Positions 1-6,642 of a DNA stretch of 8,384 bases are shown one piece after another. The notes below the pieces were generated by a model that did no database searches, had not been told where the DNA came from, and saw only the letters and a list, made by a program, of their open reading frames with translations. The stretch is from positions 1-8,384 of the forward strand of contig JAOZSZ010000011.1 in the NCBI GenBank assembly GCA_029939385.1, in the 5' to 3' direction. Each line of letters opens with the position of its first letter. The first letter of the stretch is position 1. The stretch is from Pontiella sp. (lineage in GTDB: Bacteria > Verrucomicrobiota > Kiritimatiellia > Kiritimatiellales > Pontiellaceae). The translations under genes and the position numbers were made by a program.

Positions 1-666
1 AAAATGGAATCCATTGTCCTTGGAGCCATGAGTCAAGTGATGTTGAGTCTCTCCCGGTTGGCTCAGGATTTTATGCTCTTCACGATGCCGGAGTTTGACT
101 ATTTTCAACTTCCTTCCGAGTTTTGTACTGGCAGCTCCATCATGCCGCAAAAACAAAACCCAGATGTTTGTGAACTCATTCGAGCCAAGGCCTCGCGCGT
201 CAAAGCGGCCGAGCTGGGGGTCTATGATTTAATCAAGGGGTCGCCGACGGGTTATAATCGAGATCTGCAAGAAGCGAAGGAGCTTTTCATGGATGGGATC
301 GCTACCACGCGCTCGTGTCTTCGAATTCTTGCGCCCATGGTTAAGGCCACTAAGGTGAATAAGTCGGCGCTTATCGCGGGCTTTTCTCCTGATGTTTTTG
401 CTACGGATCGGGCGTTGGAGCTTGTGGCTGAAGGGATGCCTTTCCGCGATGCTTACCATTATATTAAAGAAAATCTTCATGAGCTTGAAAATATTGATCC
501 CGTCGAGGCGATTCAGCTAAAGACCCATCTTGGTGCACCGCTTGGATTGGATTGGGATTACTTTAAAAACCGTACTACAGCGATTAAGAAAACCGTTCGA
601 GAAGAGCGAAATATCTTTAATCAGGCCGTATCAAAATTATTAGGCGTGAAGTATCCGCTGGAGTAG
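1..666 (+). CDS. argH: Argininosuccinate lyase, C-terminal half (5' end outside window)
   Basis: Argininosuccinate lyase splits argininosuccinate into arginine and fumarate, the last step of arginine synthesis, as a cytosolic homotetramer. The reading frame is open from the first base, so the N-terminal half lies to the left; about 221 residues are visible against roughly 460 for the family. The fumarase/aspartase superfamily signature GSSIMPQKQNP is at visible residues 43-53 (counting from the Met at base 4). It forms the mobile loop carrying the active-site serine. It is followed by the family-typical stretch around YNRDLQEAKE (residues 84-93). The Met at base 4 is internal, not the start. 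The Q and YNRDLQE context fits ArgH better than adenylosuccinate lyase or fumarase. No other arginine gene is in the window. The gene ends at TAG and converges on the STAS gene. Confidence 0.93.
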   Translation, partial: KMESIVLGAMSQVMLSLSRLAQDFMLFTMPEFDYFQLPSEFCTGSSIMPQKQNPDVCELIRAKASRVKAAELGVYDLIKGSPTGYNRDLQEAKELFMDGIATTRSCLRILAPMVKATKVNKSALIAGFSPDVFATDRALELVAEGMPFRDAYHYIKENLHELENIDPVEAIQLKTHLGAPLGLDWDYFKNRTTAIKKTVREERNIFNQAVSKLLGVKYPLE

Positions 667-685
667 TACGAGTATTCTACTCGTA
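661..685. repeat. Perfect inverted repeat just after argH stop
   Basis: TACGAGTA (667-674) and TACTCGTA (678-685) form a perfect 8-bp stem with a 3-base loop, starting at the first base after the argH stop. A second pairing is possible between GAGTAG (661-666) and CTACTC (677-682), which would include the stop codon. No T-run follows on either strand, so it is not a classic intrinsic terminator. It could stabilise the argH 3' end or mark a Rho-dependent end between two convergent genes. Confidence 0.55.
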
Positions 686-752
686 GGATAGGAGAGGTTG
701 AGCGCTGATAACAATCTGTCGCAAAGAGATGGAGTTGTTTCGTTGCGCAGGG

Positions 753-1301
753 TTACTTCTTTTTATGGCGGAGCGTGTGCACGTCTTCCTTCAGGAATTC
801 AAGAACAGACTTAAATTTGGAATAGTTGTTGGGGTTGATCTCCACCAGTGTTTCATGAGCCTCGAGTGTAGTTTTTGCGGCTTCGAGTTTGTCTGTCAAA
901 TGGGGCTCTAAGGTTTGGGTATCGGCCGAGAGGTGTTTCATTAAATCTTTTTCTTCACTCGTAACGGATAGGGAATAATCGAGGACTCGGTCAACCCCTA
1001 GCGTCTTGAGTAGTTTTTGGTTCTTTTCAGAAAGGTTGATGAGCTTGAATTGAATTTCTGGTTTACTTTTAATGTGGCAGGAAAGCCCCGCCAATACGCC
1101 CATAAAGGTGCTATCCATCCCCAGGCAATTAGACATATCAATGAGGATGATATGCCTAGCGGATTGGCGATCAATCACCTGATGAATAAACTGTTTTAGT
1201 GAAGGACTGATCTTGAAAGATCCACGACCTTCAACACGGATAACCGTTGTGTTATCGATATGTGCAGCGGTTAAACTGTCCTGATTATTTCCGGAATCCA
1301 T
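753..1301 (-). CDS. STAS-domain protein (anti-sigma factor antagonist-like) with C-terminal extension
   Basis: This 182-residue soluble protein has an N-terminal STAS domain at about residues 12-110. STAS proteins of the SpoIIAA/RsbV type bind a partner-switching kinase or anti-sigma factor, and binding is controlled by phosphorylation of a serine. The matching site is visible: the strand IILIDMSN (51-58) leads to the loop GMDSTFMGVL (61-70), with Asp63-Ser64-Thr65 aligning with the Asp-Ser-Ser of SpoIIAA, so Ser64 is the likely phosphosite. Residues 111-182 form an extra, charged, probably helical tail not found in the minimal 110-residue family members. No RsbW-like kinase, PP2C phosphatase or sigma factor lies nearby, so its partner is unknown. 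The start is the ATG at 1301, with a weak AAGG about 9 bases upstream. It lies 87 bases downstream of rsmI on the same strand and has its own candidate promoter. Confidence 0.8.
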   Translation of the reverse strand: MDSGNNQDSLTAAHIDNTTVIRVEGRGSFKISPSLKQFIHQVIDRQSARHIILIDMSNCLGMDSTFMGVLAGLSCHIKSKPEIQFKLINLSEKNQKLLKTLGVDRVLDYSLSVTSEEKDLMKHLSADTQTLEPHLTDKLEAAKTTLEAHETLVEINPNNYSKFKSVLEFLKEDVHTLRHKKK

Positions 1302-1335
1302 CTTTTTGAACCTTTTTCAATTCTAACTGGGAAGG

Positions 1336-1363
1336 ATAGTAGCATTGGCAAATTGGAGTTCAA
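1336..1363 (-). promoter_or_regulatory. Candidate sigma70-type promoter for the STAS gene
   Basis: Read on the minus strand, TTGAAC (1363-1358) and TACTAT (1341-1336) are separated by 16 bases. The -10 box is preceded by TGC, giving an extended -10. Transcription would start near 1329, about 28 bases before the STAS start codon. Each box matches the consensus at 4 of 6 positions. This is inferred from sequence only. Confidence 0.4.
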
Positions 1364-1388
1364 CGCGAATAGTCATGAAAATACGAAA

Positions 1389-2078
1389 TTATCGGCCAAT
1401 GGGCTGGATAATCACTACGCATTCTCCTTTGACCGTGCGCCCTTCATAGCGTGTTCGAATTTCTGCGGGGGTTCCCGTGCAAAGCTCTTCAAATTTCTTG
1501 GTTAGTTCGCGGCCAACAAATACCGTACGATCTACGCCAAGGTGTTCCTCGATCTCGCCTAATAGTTTAATGAGGCGATAAGGGGATTCATAAAGCACTA
1601 CCGGAATATCGGCCTCGGCCCACTTCAATAGATCACGTTTTCGTCCCCCACTTTTATGCGGAAGAAACCCGGGAAAAATAAAGCCCTTTTCTCCGAAACC
1701 ACTGAGTGCTACGGCGGTTGTGACGGCTGCGGGGCCGGGGACGGCCGTGATCATAACACCCGCTTTTCGGCAGAGAGCCACCACGCGTGCCCCAGGATCT
1801 GAAATGCCAGGCATTCCTGAATCGGTAACCATTGCAATGGCCTCACCCTTCTCAATTCGCTCGATGATTTGTTCTGCTCGCTGCATTTCATTGAACTTAT
1901 GACAACTCATGAGGCGTGTGGTGATTTCATAACGCGTGGTTAATCTTCGGGAGTGGCGCGTATCTTCGGCCAAAATTAAGTCGGCTTCCTTCAAGGTTTC
2001 TAAGGCCCGGAAAGAAAAATCACCCAGATTTCCGATGGGGGTACCTACAATATAGAGTCCTGCTTCCATAAAACACAC
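1389..2078 (-). CDS. rsmI: 16S rRNA (cytidine(1402)-2'-O)-methyltransferase, short form
   Basis: RsmI uses S-adenosylmethionine to methylate the 2'-O of C1402 in 16S rRNA at the ribosomal P site. The SAM-dependent tetrapyrrole methylase fold is clear: LYIVGTPIGNLGD near the N-terminus (about 8-20), AEDTRHSRRL (37-46), the glycine-rich TDSGMPGISDPG (about 85-96), VPGPAA (113-118), the GFLPHKSGGRKRD stretch (137-149), YESPYRLI, and the ending GECVVIIQP. The protein is 229 residues against about 280 for E. coli RsmI. It stops right after the methylase domain, so the usual C-terminal helical domain of about 50-60 residues is absent. The start may be the GTG at 2078 or the ATG at 2069. The ATG puts the conserved LYIVGTPIGN at its usual distance and is preferred. 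Neither has a visible Shine-Dalgarno sequence. Confidence 0.92.
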   Translation of the reverse strand: MCFMEAGLYIVGTPIGNLGDFSFRALETLKEADLILAEDTRHSRRLTTRYEITTRLMSCHKFNEMQRAEQIIERIEKGEAIAMVTDSGMPGISDPGARVVALCRKAGVMITAVPGPAAVTTAVALSGFGEKGFIFPGFLPHKSGGRKRDLLKWAEADIPVVLYESPYRLIKLLGEIEEHLGVDRTVFVGRELTKKFEELCTGTPAEIRTRYEGRTVKGECVVIIQPIGR

Positions 2079-2087
2079 CGTAGGGAA

Positions 2088-2116
2088 AAATTAGGGATAC
2101 GCCAACCTGAATTCAA
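2088..2116 (-). promoter_or_regulatory. Weak promoter candidate for rsmI, very close to its start
   Basis: On the minus strand, TTGAAT (2116-2111) and TAATTT (2093-2088) are 17 bases apart. The predicted transcription start near 2081 would leave only about 12 bases before the ATG at 2069, giving an almost leaderless mRNA. This is consistent with the absence of a Shine-Dalgarno sequence. The -35 box matches the consensus at 4 of 6 positions and the -10 box at 3 of 6. Confidence 0.28.
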
Positions 2117-2161
2117 AGGAACAGTCTTGCAGGATTTTATTGCACTAGACAAGATGCTGAA

Positions 2162-3466
2162 ATGCTTACCGAAAAACAGCGGAAACGAGTCTTTAATATT
2201 ATCATTGTCAATCAATGCCTAGGTATGCTTTCTGGTATACTCTTTCAAAATGGATTTTATCTAAATTATTTTTCAAAGCTTGGGATTTCAAGTGCATCGA
2301 TTGCACTGCTTTTTGCTCTGCCCCCATTGGTAAGTGTCTTTCTTTTGCTCCCCTTTGCTTTCGTAGCCGATCGTATGGGGAAGAAGCGCTTGGCACTTAG
2401 CGGACAGGTACTCCTCGTCCTGAGCTTGGTTTTAATGCTGTCCGCGGGGTGGGGGAATTCTGAGTTTTCCATAACCCTCGTGGTGGTTGCACTTCTTATT
2501 AGTAGTATTGGAGGGAGCCTGCAAGGGGCTAGCTGGTTTGCCTTGCTTAATCCAATTGTTCCAAAAGAAATTCGCGGCCGTTTTTTTGGCCGTTTACGGG
2601 TAACGTTTATGTCGGTGACCATTTTATTCACCTTGCTGGTTACTTACGTTCTGAAAATGAATAAAAGCATGAGTGCCTTTCAGTGGCTTTTGGCGCTGGT
2701 ACTGCTTGCGGCAATTCTTCGTTATTTCACCTATGCCCGTATCCCCGAGCTAGAAAATAAAAATGGGGAAGAGGATCACCGAGCCTCATTAAAAAAAGCA
2801 TTTTCGGCCGTGATAGCCGTTCCTGGATATCTTCACTTTTCTAGCTATGTTTTCCTCATCACGTTATTCACGGCAGGGGTTCCGATTGTATTTGGTTTAA
2901 TGCAAAAGGATGTGTTTGGCTTTGGTCCTGCACAAATCACACAAATGGGAAACTTGTTTTTGATTGGAACGCTAATCGGATGCGGGCTAGGAGGGCGTAC
3001 GGTGGATCGGTATGGTACGCGAGTGGTTTTTGTGGCAACGCACATAGGCTATTTTTTAGTCATCCTTTCCTTGCTCATTCGATCTTGGGTTCCGTGGTCA
3101 TTACCCATCCATGTGGGGAGTTGTTCCCTTGCCTTTAGTTTGGTAGGCGCTACGGCGGGCGTGGCGATAACATCGGAAGTGATGGCGCTAATTCCTGCCA
3201 CGAACAAATCACTTTTTACGGCGGTCTTTATGATGCTTATCAGCTTGGCCGTAGCGCTCTCTAATATTGTTGTTTCTCGTTCTATTAGTCTGGAAATCCT
3301 TGCGCCGGAATGGACCATGCTCGGTCAAACTTATACGGCATATGATGCGCTACTACTCGCCTTTGCAGCCATGACCTTGCTTTTGCTGGTGACCGTTGGG
3401 CTGGTTCCAAAAATTGCAAAAAAGACCCAACTTATGCCCGGCGGCGGAAGCTACCCTCGGATCTAA
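2162..3466 (+). CDS. Major facilitator superfamily transporter
   Basis: This is a 434-residue polytopic inner-membrane protein whose hydrophobic segments fit about 12 membrane helices in two halves, joined by a charged loop (about 195-212, rich in Glu, Asn and Lys). The MFS motif A is visible in loop 2-3 as VADRMGKKR (68-76), and its second-half counterpart is GGRTVDRYGTR (277-287). The short segment PKEIRGRFFGRLR (134-146) between helices 4 and 5 is typical of a bacterial MFS branch often annotated only as 'MFS transporter'. The substrate cannot be read from the sequence. Members are proton-coupled carriers for sugars, peptides, drugs or metabolites. The start at 2162 gives a normal short cytoplasmic N-terminus (MLTEKQRKR), but no Shine-Dalgarno sequence precedes it. 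It is divergent from rsmI and ends 5 bases from the convergent LPP20-like gene. Confidence 0.88.
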   Translation: MLTEKQRKRVFNIIIVNQCLGMLSGILFQNGFYLNYFSKLGISSASIALLFALPPLVSVFLLLPFAFVADRMGKKRLALSGQVLLVLSLVLMLSAGWGNSEFSITLVVVALLISSIGGSLQGASWFALLNPIVPKEIRGRFFGRLRVTFMSVTILFTLLVTYVLKMNKSMSAFQWLLALVLLAAILRYFTYARIPELENKNGEEDHRASLKKAFSAVIAVPGYLHFSSYVFLITLFTAGVPIVFGLMQKDVFGFGPAQITQMGNLFLIGTLIGCGLGGRTVDRYGTRVVFVATHIGYFLVILSLLIRSWVPWSLPIHVGSCSLAFSLVGATAGVAITSEVMALIPATNKSLFTAVFMMLISLAVALSNIVVSRSISLEILAPEWTMLGQTYTAYDALLLAFAAMTLLLLVTVGLVPKIAKKTQLMPGGGSYPRI

Positions 3467-3471
3467 ATTTT

Positions 3472-4497
3472 TTAATGCGGAAGGGAATCGATGAGGGAGT
3501 CAAAGTAGGCATCAAGACGTTGCGCCCCCGTTGCCTTGATGGTGTTTGCTAGCGTTCGGTAGGAACGAATGCGTGCTTCATCGAGGGAGATATGTCCTTC
3601 GCGACCTTTATCGTTCACGACCACCAAAACAAGATCGTTGGCCTCTTTGATTTGAAGAAGAAGCTGATAGCGAACAAAGACGAGGTCGGCCGTACGTTGT
3701 CCGGTATCATTAATCGAAATATGGCCATCGATCTTTAATACGGCAGGGGTTCCGACCACAAATCCGTAGCGGGTGATGAGTTCCTCAAGAACAGAAGTTA
3801 TTTGCCTATCATCATCGCCAGTCACGTTGATTTCCACTCGGATTTGTTTGGCGATATCGGCGAGGTTTTTTTGAATATTATTTTCGGAATAGTTCAGTTT
3901 GGTGCCGGTCGATGATCGCGGAGAAATGACATTGAGTTGTTTTAGGAGGCGGTTATTTTCGGCCGCACGAAAGGCCGCTACACGCAGGGTTGCATATTTT
4001 TTGAGAAGATCCTGGGTTGATTCAACCTGCGAAAGAAGGAAGAGGATGGACTCCGTTTTTTTATCAATTTTATCACGATATATGGCGGCGGTTTCGCGGC
4101 GATCGAGGTAAGCGATGGCATGAATGCGAGCTTGGTTATCTTTCCACGCTTCCGCATGTTGAATGTTATAGAGCGTTTGAGAGGAGAGAATATTAATATC
4201 CGTGACAACGGAGGTGGTGCGCTCGAAGGCATCTCTTGTTTCGCGGGACTGATCCAAAATTCGTTCATTGGATTTGATGTGCGCTTCAAAAATGCGAGCG
4301 AGGTTGGCGTCGGCAGCATTTTCTGCCGCACGGCGGGTGTCGCCTTCTCCGAGTGCCGCAAGATAGTGGTTTTCGGGATAGGCCGCTTTTGGATTTGCCA
4401 CCCAATCTGGAGTTCGATTATGGGTGAGGCTTTGACAACTCATGAGGCTTAATAAAAGCGGGGTCAGAATGATTTGGAGGACGTGGATTTTTTTCAT
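3472..4497 (-). CDS. LPP20-family-like lipoprotein (third gene of lpoB operon)
   Basis: This is a 341-residue predicted lipoprotein. A short basic N-terminus and a hydrophobic stretch end in the lipobox LMSC, with the acylated Cys at residue 21. Gln at +2 suggests sorting to the outer membrane by the usual Lol rule. Residues about 30-140 resemble the LPP20 domain (a family that includes the flagellar accessory lipoprotein FlgP): PDWVANP (30-36), YLAALGEGDTRRAAENAA (46-63), then HAIAYLDRRETAAIY, where the Ala-x-Leu-Asp-Arg pattern is typical. A central helical region follows, then an alpha/beta C-terminal domain (about 220-341) with REGHISLDEAR near residues 301-311. The gene starts 9 bases after the preceding gene's stop. 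Its Shine-Dalgarno AGGA overlaps that stop codon, so translational coupling is likely. The molecular role is unknown. Its position after lpoB suggests work at the outer membrane or periplasm. The LPP20 assignment is by recall, not search. Confidence 0.72.
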   Translation of the reverse strand: MKKIHVLQIILTPLLLSLMSCQSLTHNRTPDWVANPKAAYPENHYLAALGEGDTRRAAENAADANLARIFEAHIKSNERILDQSRETRDAFERTTSVVTDINILSSQTLYNIQHAEAWKDNQARIHAIAYLDRRETAAIYRDKIDKKTESILFLLSQVESTQDLLKKYATLRVAAFRAAENNRLLKQLNVISPRSSTGTKLNYSENNIQKNLADIAKQIRVEINVTGDDDRQITSVLEELITRYGFVVGTPAVLKIDGHISINDTGQRTADLVFVRYQLLLQIKEANDLVLVVVNDKGREGHISLDEARIRSYRTLANTIKATGAQRLDAYFDSLIDSLPH

Positions 4498-4504
4498 TTT
4501 GGGT

Positions 4505-4508
4505 TCCT
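4505..4508 (-). promoter_or_regulatory. Shine-Dalgarno of LPP20-like gene, overlapping upstream stop
   Basis: AGGA on the minus strand lies 7 bases before the ATG at 4497 and shares bases with the TAG stop (4509-4507) of the upstream lipoprotein gene. This fixes the start codon and suggests that ribosomes finishing the upstream gene re-initiate here. Confidence 0.6.
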
Positions 4509-5904
4509 AATTCAAATAAGAAGATTCAAGCACATTAAGTTGGCCCGCTTTAAGGGCCACTCCCTTTCTTTCATCGGTATAGAGCAGCCTATTTCCCTCG
4601 CCGTAGTAGTGAATTTTTAGGTCATAAATTCCCTCCGTAAGATGGATTTCGCGGATGGAAACTTCTCCGGGAAAGAAACGTGATACACGCAAATCGGCAT
4701 TTTCTGTTGTGTCGATCAGTAGATCGGTGGCGAGGCGGGTAAAGAAGGCCATTCCTCCATCCATATTTTCGGTCATCTTTTGTTTCGCCATTTCAGCGGA
4801 GAGTCCCTTGGCAACGGCGCGGGTGATGGTTTTGATGTAGATGATTGGTTTTTGAATGCTGAAGGTTTCGATGGCCACCCTTTCGAGGCTTTCCAATCGT
4901 TGAAGGGTTTCGGCGGGTCGGCCGCCAATTTCGAGGGTAATACGTTTCACTTTCGAGGGATATTTTTCCATGCGCGGGAGTTGGATTTTAAAATGGTAGC
5001 CCTCATTAATTCCATCCCATGGAATCACGTTTAGTCCGGAGAGCGTTTGTTTTCCGAGGTAATTTTCGGAGGTGTTCGCGAGTATGACGACATTCTCTTC
5101 GGTGTGGATGTAGAAGGTCGCGGCTTTTTTATCGGGCGCGAGGCCGCTGAAGGCGATGACGTTAAGCCGTGTTTTTGGCGGTCGAACCGATTTTAATGCG
5201 TTAGAAAAGTCGGGCATAGGAAAGGTGCAGATGGAGGGCTGGAGCTTCCAGCCGCGGGCCATCTTTTCGAGATCAATGCGTACATCATCCCATTGATGCT
5301 CCGCGCGGTAGAGCATCATACTCAAATAGCGACCGAGGGCGGATTCTTGAAAATAGCTTTTCCCGGGAACAAAGGTTTCATGGGCTTCTTCGGCCTGATT
5401 CATTTTGTGAACGATTTTTTCGTATTTGCTTTCGAGTAAAAGCAGTTTGTTATTGATCCTTCGCACCTCTACAAAGGCTTCATCATTTTGACCGAGTGCA
5501 AGATAGTTGAGTGCCTTGAAGGCGTTGAGATAGATGTCTTCATAATCCTCGCCGGCATAGGCGAGAATATTATCGTTCATGATCATTGAAGAGGCGGAGC
5601 GAGTGATGCTTTTGGTAAAGTTGGCTTCAATACTGCGCTCGGCCTTTTCAAGCATTTGGTTGCTCTTTTCATACTCCCCGTTCCAATGATAGAGCATCCC
5701 TATATCGAGAAAGTAGACGACCCGATCTTTGTGGGAGTAAGCCATCTCTTTGGCGGATTCAATTTTTTCGATGGCCGCAGGATAGTCTGCCTTTTTCAAT
5801 AAAGGAGCGATTCCTGCATAATGCGATTTATTGGTTCGTAAACTGGTACACCCCACGAGAAGAAGTAGTGGAGCGATAATCGATATTAATCGAAGTTTTA
5901 ACAT
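4507..5904 (-). CDS. COG3014-like TPR lipoprotein (second gene of lpoB operon)
   Basis: This is a 465-residue predicted lipoprotein: a signal peptide with lipobox LVGC and acylated Cys at residue 19, with Thr at +2 (outer-membrane type). Residues about 35-100 look like two TPR-type helical hairpins (ADYPAAIEKIESA, then GEYEKSNQMLEKAE). A second helical block around 125-180 contains NAFKALNYLALGQNDEAFVEVRRINNK, which again has the TPR pattern of small and aromatic residues. The second half (about 240-465) appears to be beta-rich. This layout and its position beside LpoB match the family annotated as COG3014, an uncharacterised lipoprotein often found next to LpoB and LPP20-like genes. TPR folds bind proteins, so a scaffold in an envelope complex is plausible, but no activity is known to me. 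There is no Shine-Dalgarno sequence before the ATG at 5904; the upstream bases are C-rich (CCCCTAATTTTC). Confidence 0.75.
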   Translation of the reverse strand: MLKLRLISIIAPLLLLVGCTSLRTNKSHYAGIAPLLKKADYPAAIEKIESAKEMAYSHKDRVVYFLDIGMLYHWNGEYEKSNQMLEKAERSIEANFTKSITRSASSMIMNDNILAYAGEDYEDIYLNAFKALNYLALGQNDEAFVEVRRINNKLLLLESKYEKIVHKMNQAEEAHETFVPGKSYFQESALGRYLSMMLYRAEHQWDDVRIDLEKMARGWKLQPSICTFPMPDFSNALKSVRPPKTRLNVIAFSGLAPDKKAATFYIHTEENVVILANTSENYLGKQTLSGLNVIPWDGINEGYHFKIQLPRMEKYPSKVKRITLEIGGRPAETLQRLESLERVAIETFSIQKPIIYIKTITRAVAKGLSAEMAKQKMTENMDGGMAFFTRLATDLLIDTTENADLRVSRFFPGEVSIREIHLTEGIYDLKIHYYGEGNRLLYTDERKGVALKAGQLNVLESSYLN

Positions 5905-5931
5905 GAAAATTAGGGGATTTAGGGGGCACCG

Positions 5932-5958
5932 AAAAGGAAAGCGGCGCTAATGCGCCGC
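5932..5958 (-). terminator. GC hairpin with T-rich tail between lpoB and the TPR lipoprotein gene
   Basis: On the minus strand, GCGGCGC (5958-5952) pairs perfectly with GCGCCGC (5947-5941) across a 4-base loop, followed by TTTCCTTTT (5940-5932). This has the form of an intrinsic terminator with an interrupted T-tract. It begins 8 bases after the lpoB stop codon. Since the next lipoprotein gene follows on the same strand, the likely role is partial termination, or protection of the lpoB mRNA 3' end, so that lpoB is made in excess over its downstream partners. Confidence 0.6.
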
Positions 5959-5966
5959 AGAGCGTA

Positions 5967-6569
5967 TTACCATTTCCGGCTCGATTTTTTGATGTGTTTT
6001 TTAATCTTCTTATTTCCAATCCAAACCTTTTCGTTGGATTCAAGATGAATGAGCTCTAGGTCGACTTGATAGAATTTAACCTGTTCCTTACCTTCTTGGT
6101 CAACGATGGTTTTGATACTGCCCTGAAGCATGTAATCCGCGCCGGTTTCGGCCGCGAGTCGTTTTTGGGTTTCCTCGCGCGACCACGTTTGCTGTTCCTT
6201 TCGTTCTTGCCGAAGCTCACCGCGCTCAAGAGAATTGGCCACAAATTTGATACGTCCACCATTGATTAATTCGCGTTCAAGGTCTTTTACGAAGGTTTCT
6301 GATTCAATGTGCTCGGAGCTTTTATTACGAATCGTTCCAACGATAACCACCGGCTTTTTAGCCGTCTTCGCCGTATATTCATCGATCCATGAACGACTAG
6401 ATAGATCCGCAATCATTTCGGCAGAGACCAGTTGAGAGTCGGTATCATTCCATCGACCGGAGAGGTCAATAGTTTCATCTGCGCCCACTCGTGTAACTTT
6501 TGTTTTGCATCCGGTGAAGGTGATGAGGGCGGTGAGGGTGAGGGCGATTAATAGCTGACGCTTCTTCAT
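5967..6569 (-). CDS. lpoB: Penicillin-binding protein activator LpoB (lipoprotein)
   Basis: LpoB is an outer-membrane lipoprotein that reaches through the periplasm to stimulate the class A peptidoglycan synthase PBP1B in enterobacteria; related proteins occur widely in diderms. This 200-residue protein has a signal peptide with lipobox TFTGC, acylated Cys at 21. The mature part follows the family closely: the opening DLSGRWNDTDSQLVSAEMI (about 35-53), PVVIVGTIRNKSSEHI (about 73-88), the FVKDLERELINGG block, FVANSLERGELRQERKEQQ, the ETGADYMLQGSI segment, and the ending KVWIGNKKIKK. It lacks the long proline-rich linker of E. coli LpoB, so its reach or synthase partner may differ. The start at 6569 has a good Shine-Dalgarno (GGAG, 6580-6577), 7 bases upstream. 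It is the first gene of the lipoprotein operon and has a candidate promoter. Confidence 0.9.
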   Translation of the reverse strand: MKKRQLLIALTLTALITFTGCKTKVTRVGADETIDLSGRWNDTDSQLVSAEMIADLSSRSWIDEYTAKTAKKPVVIVGTIRNKSSEHIESETFVKDLERELINGGRIKFVANSLERGELRQERKEQQTWSREETQKRLAAETGADYMLQGSIKTIVDQEGKEQVKFYQVDLELIHLESNEKVWIGNKKIKKHIKKSSRKW

Positions 6570-6610
6570 GTGTAATCTCCAGTTGATTTTGTGACTTAAA
6601 ACTCATGAAA

Positions 6611-6639
6611 AGAGTACGGGCTGGGAAAGGGAAGGTCAA
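6611..6639 (-). promoter_or_regulatory. Candidate sigma70-type promoter of the lpoB operon
   Basis: On the minus strand, TTGACC (6639-6634) and TACTCT (6616-6611) are separated by exactly 17 bases, in the 73-base gap between the CvpA-family gene stop and lpoB. The -35 box is strong (5 of 6) and the -10 box weak (3 of 6). The predicted start near 6604 gives a leader of about 35 bases containing the lpoB Shine-Dalgarno. It suggests that the three lipoprotein genes can be transcribed independently of the upstream gene. Confidence 0.45.
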
Positions 6640-6642
6640 TCG

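Noticed and set aside
4..666. ATG at base 4 as the real start of a short lyase
   Set aside because: The frame is open to the window edge and the protein begins in the middle of the conserved lyase core, so the gene simply continues to the left.
729..911. A 60-codon + strand frame downstream of argH
   Set aside because: Most of it is antisense to the STAS gene, its product is Cys- and Phe-rich in a way typical of random frames, and no domain is recognisable.
3440..3480. Bidirectional terminator between the convergent MFS and LPP20-like genes
   Set aside because: A short A/T run (AAATTTTTTAA) is present at the 5-base gap, but I could not find a convincing GC-rich stem next to it on either strand.
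4120..4452. A 110-codon + strand open frame opposite the LPP20-like gene
   Set aside because: It lies wholly inside a convincing lipoprotein gene on the other strand, has no Shine-Dalgarno, and its product shows no recognisable domain. The same holds for the other antisense and shifted frames inside the named genes, such as 2266-2631 and 3978-4361.
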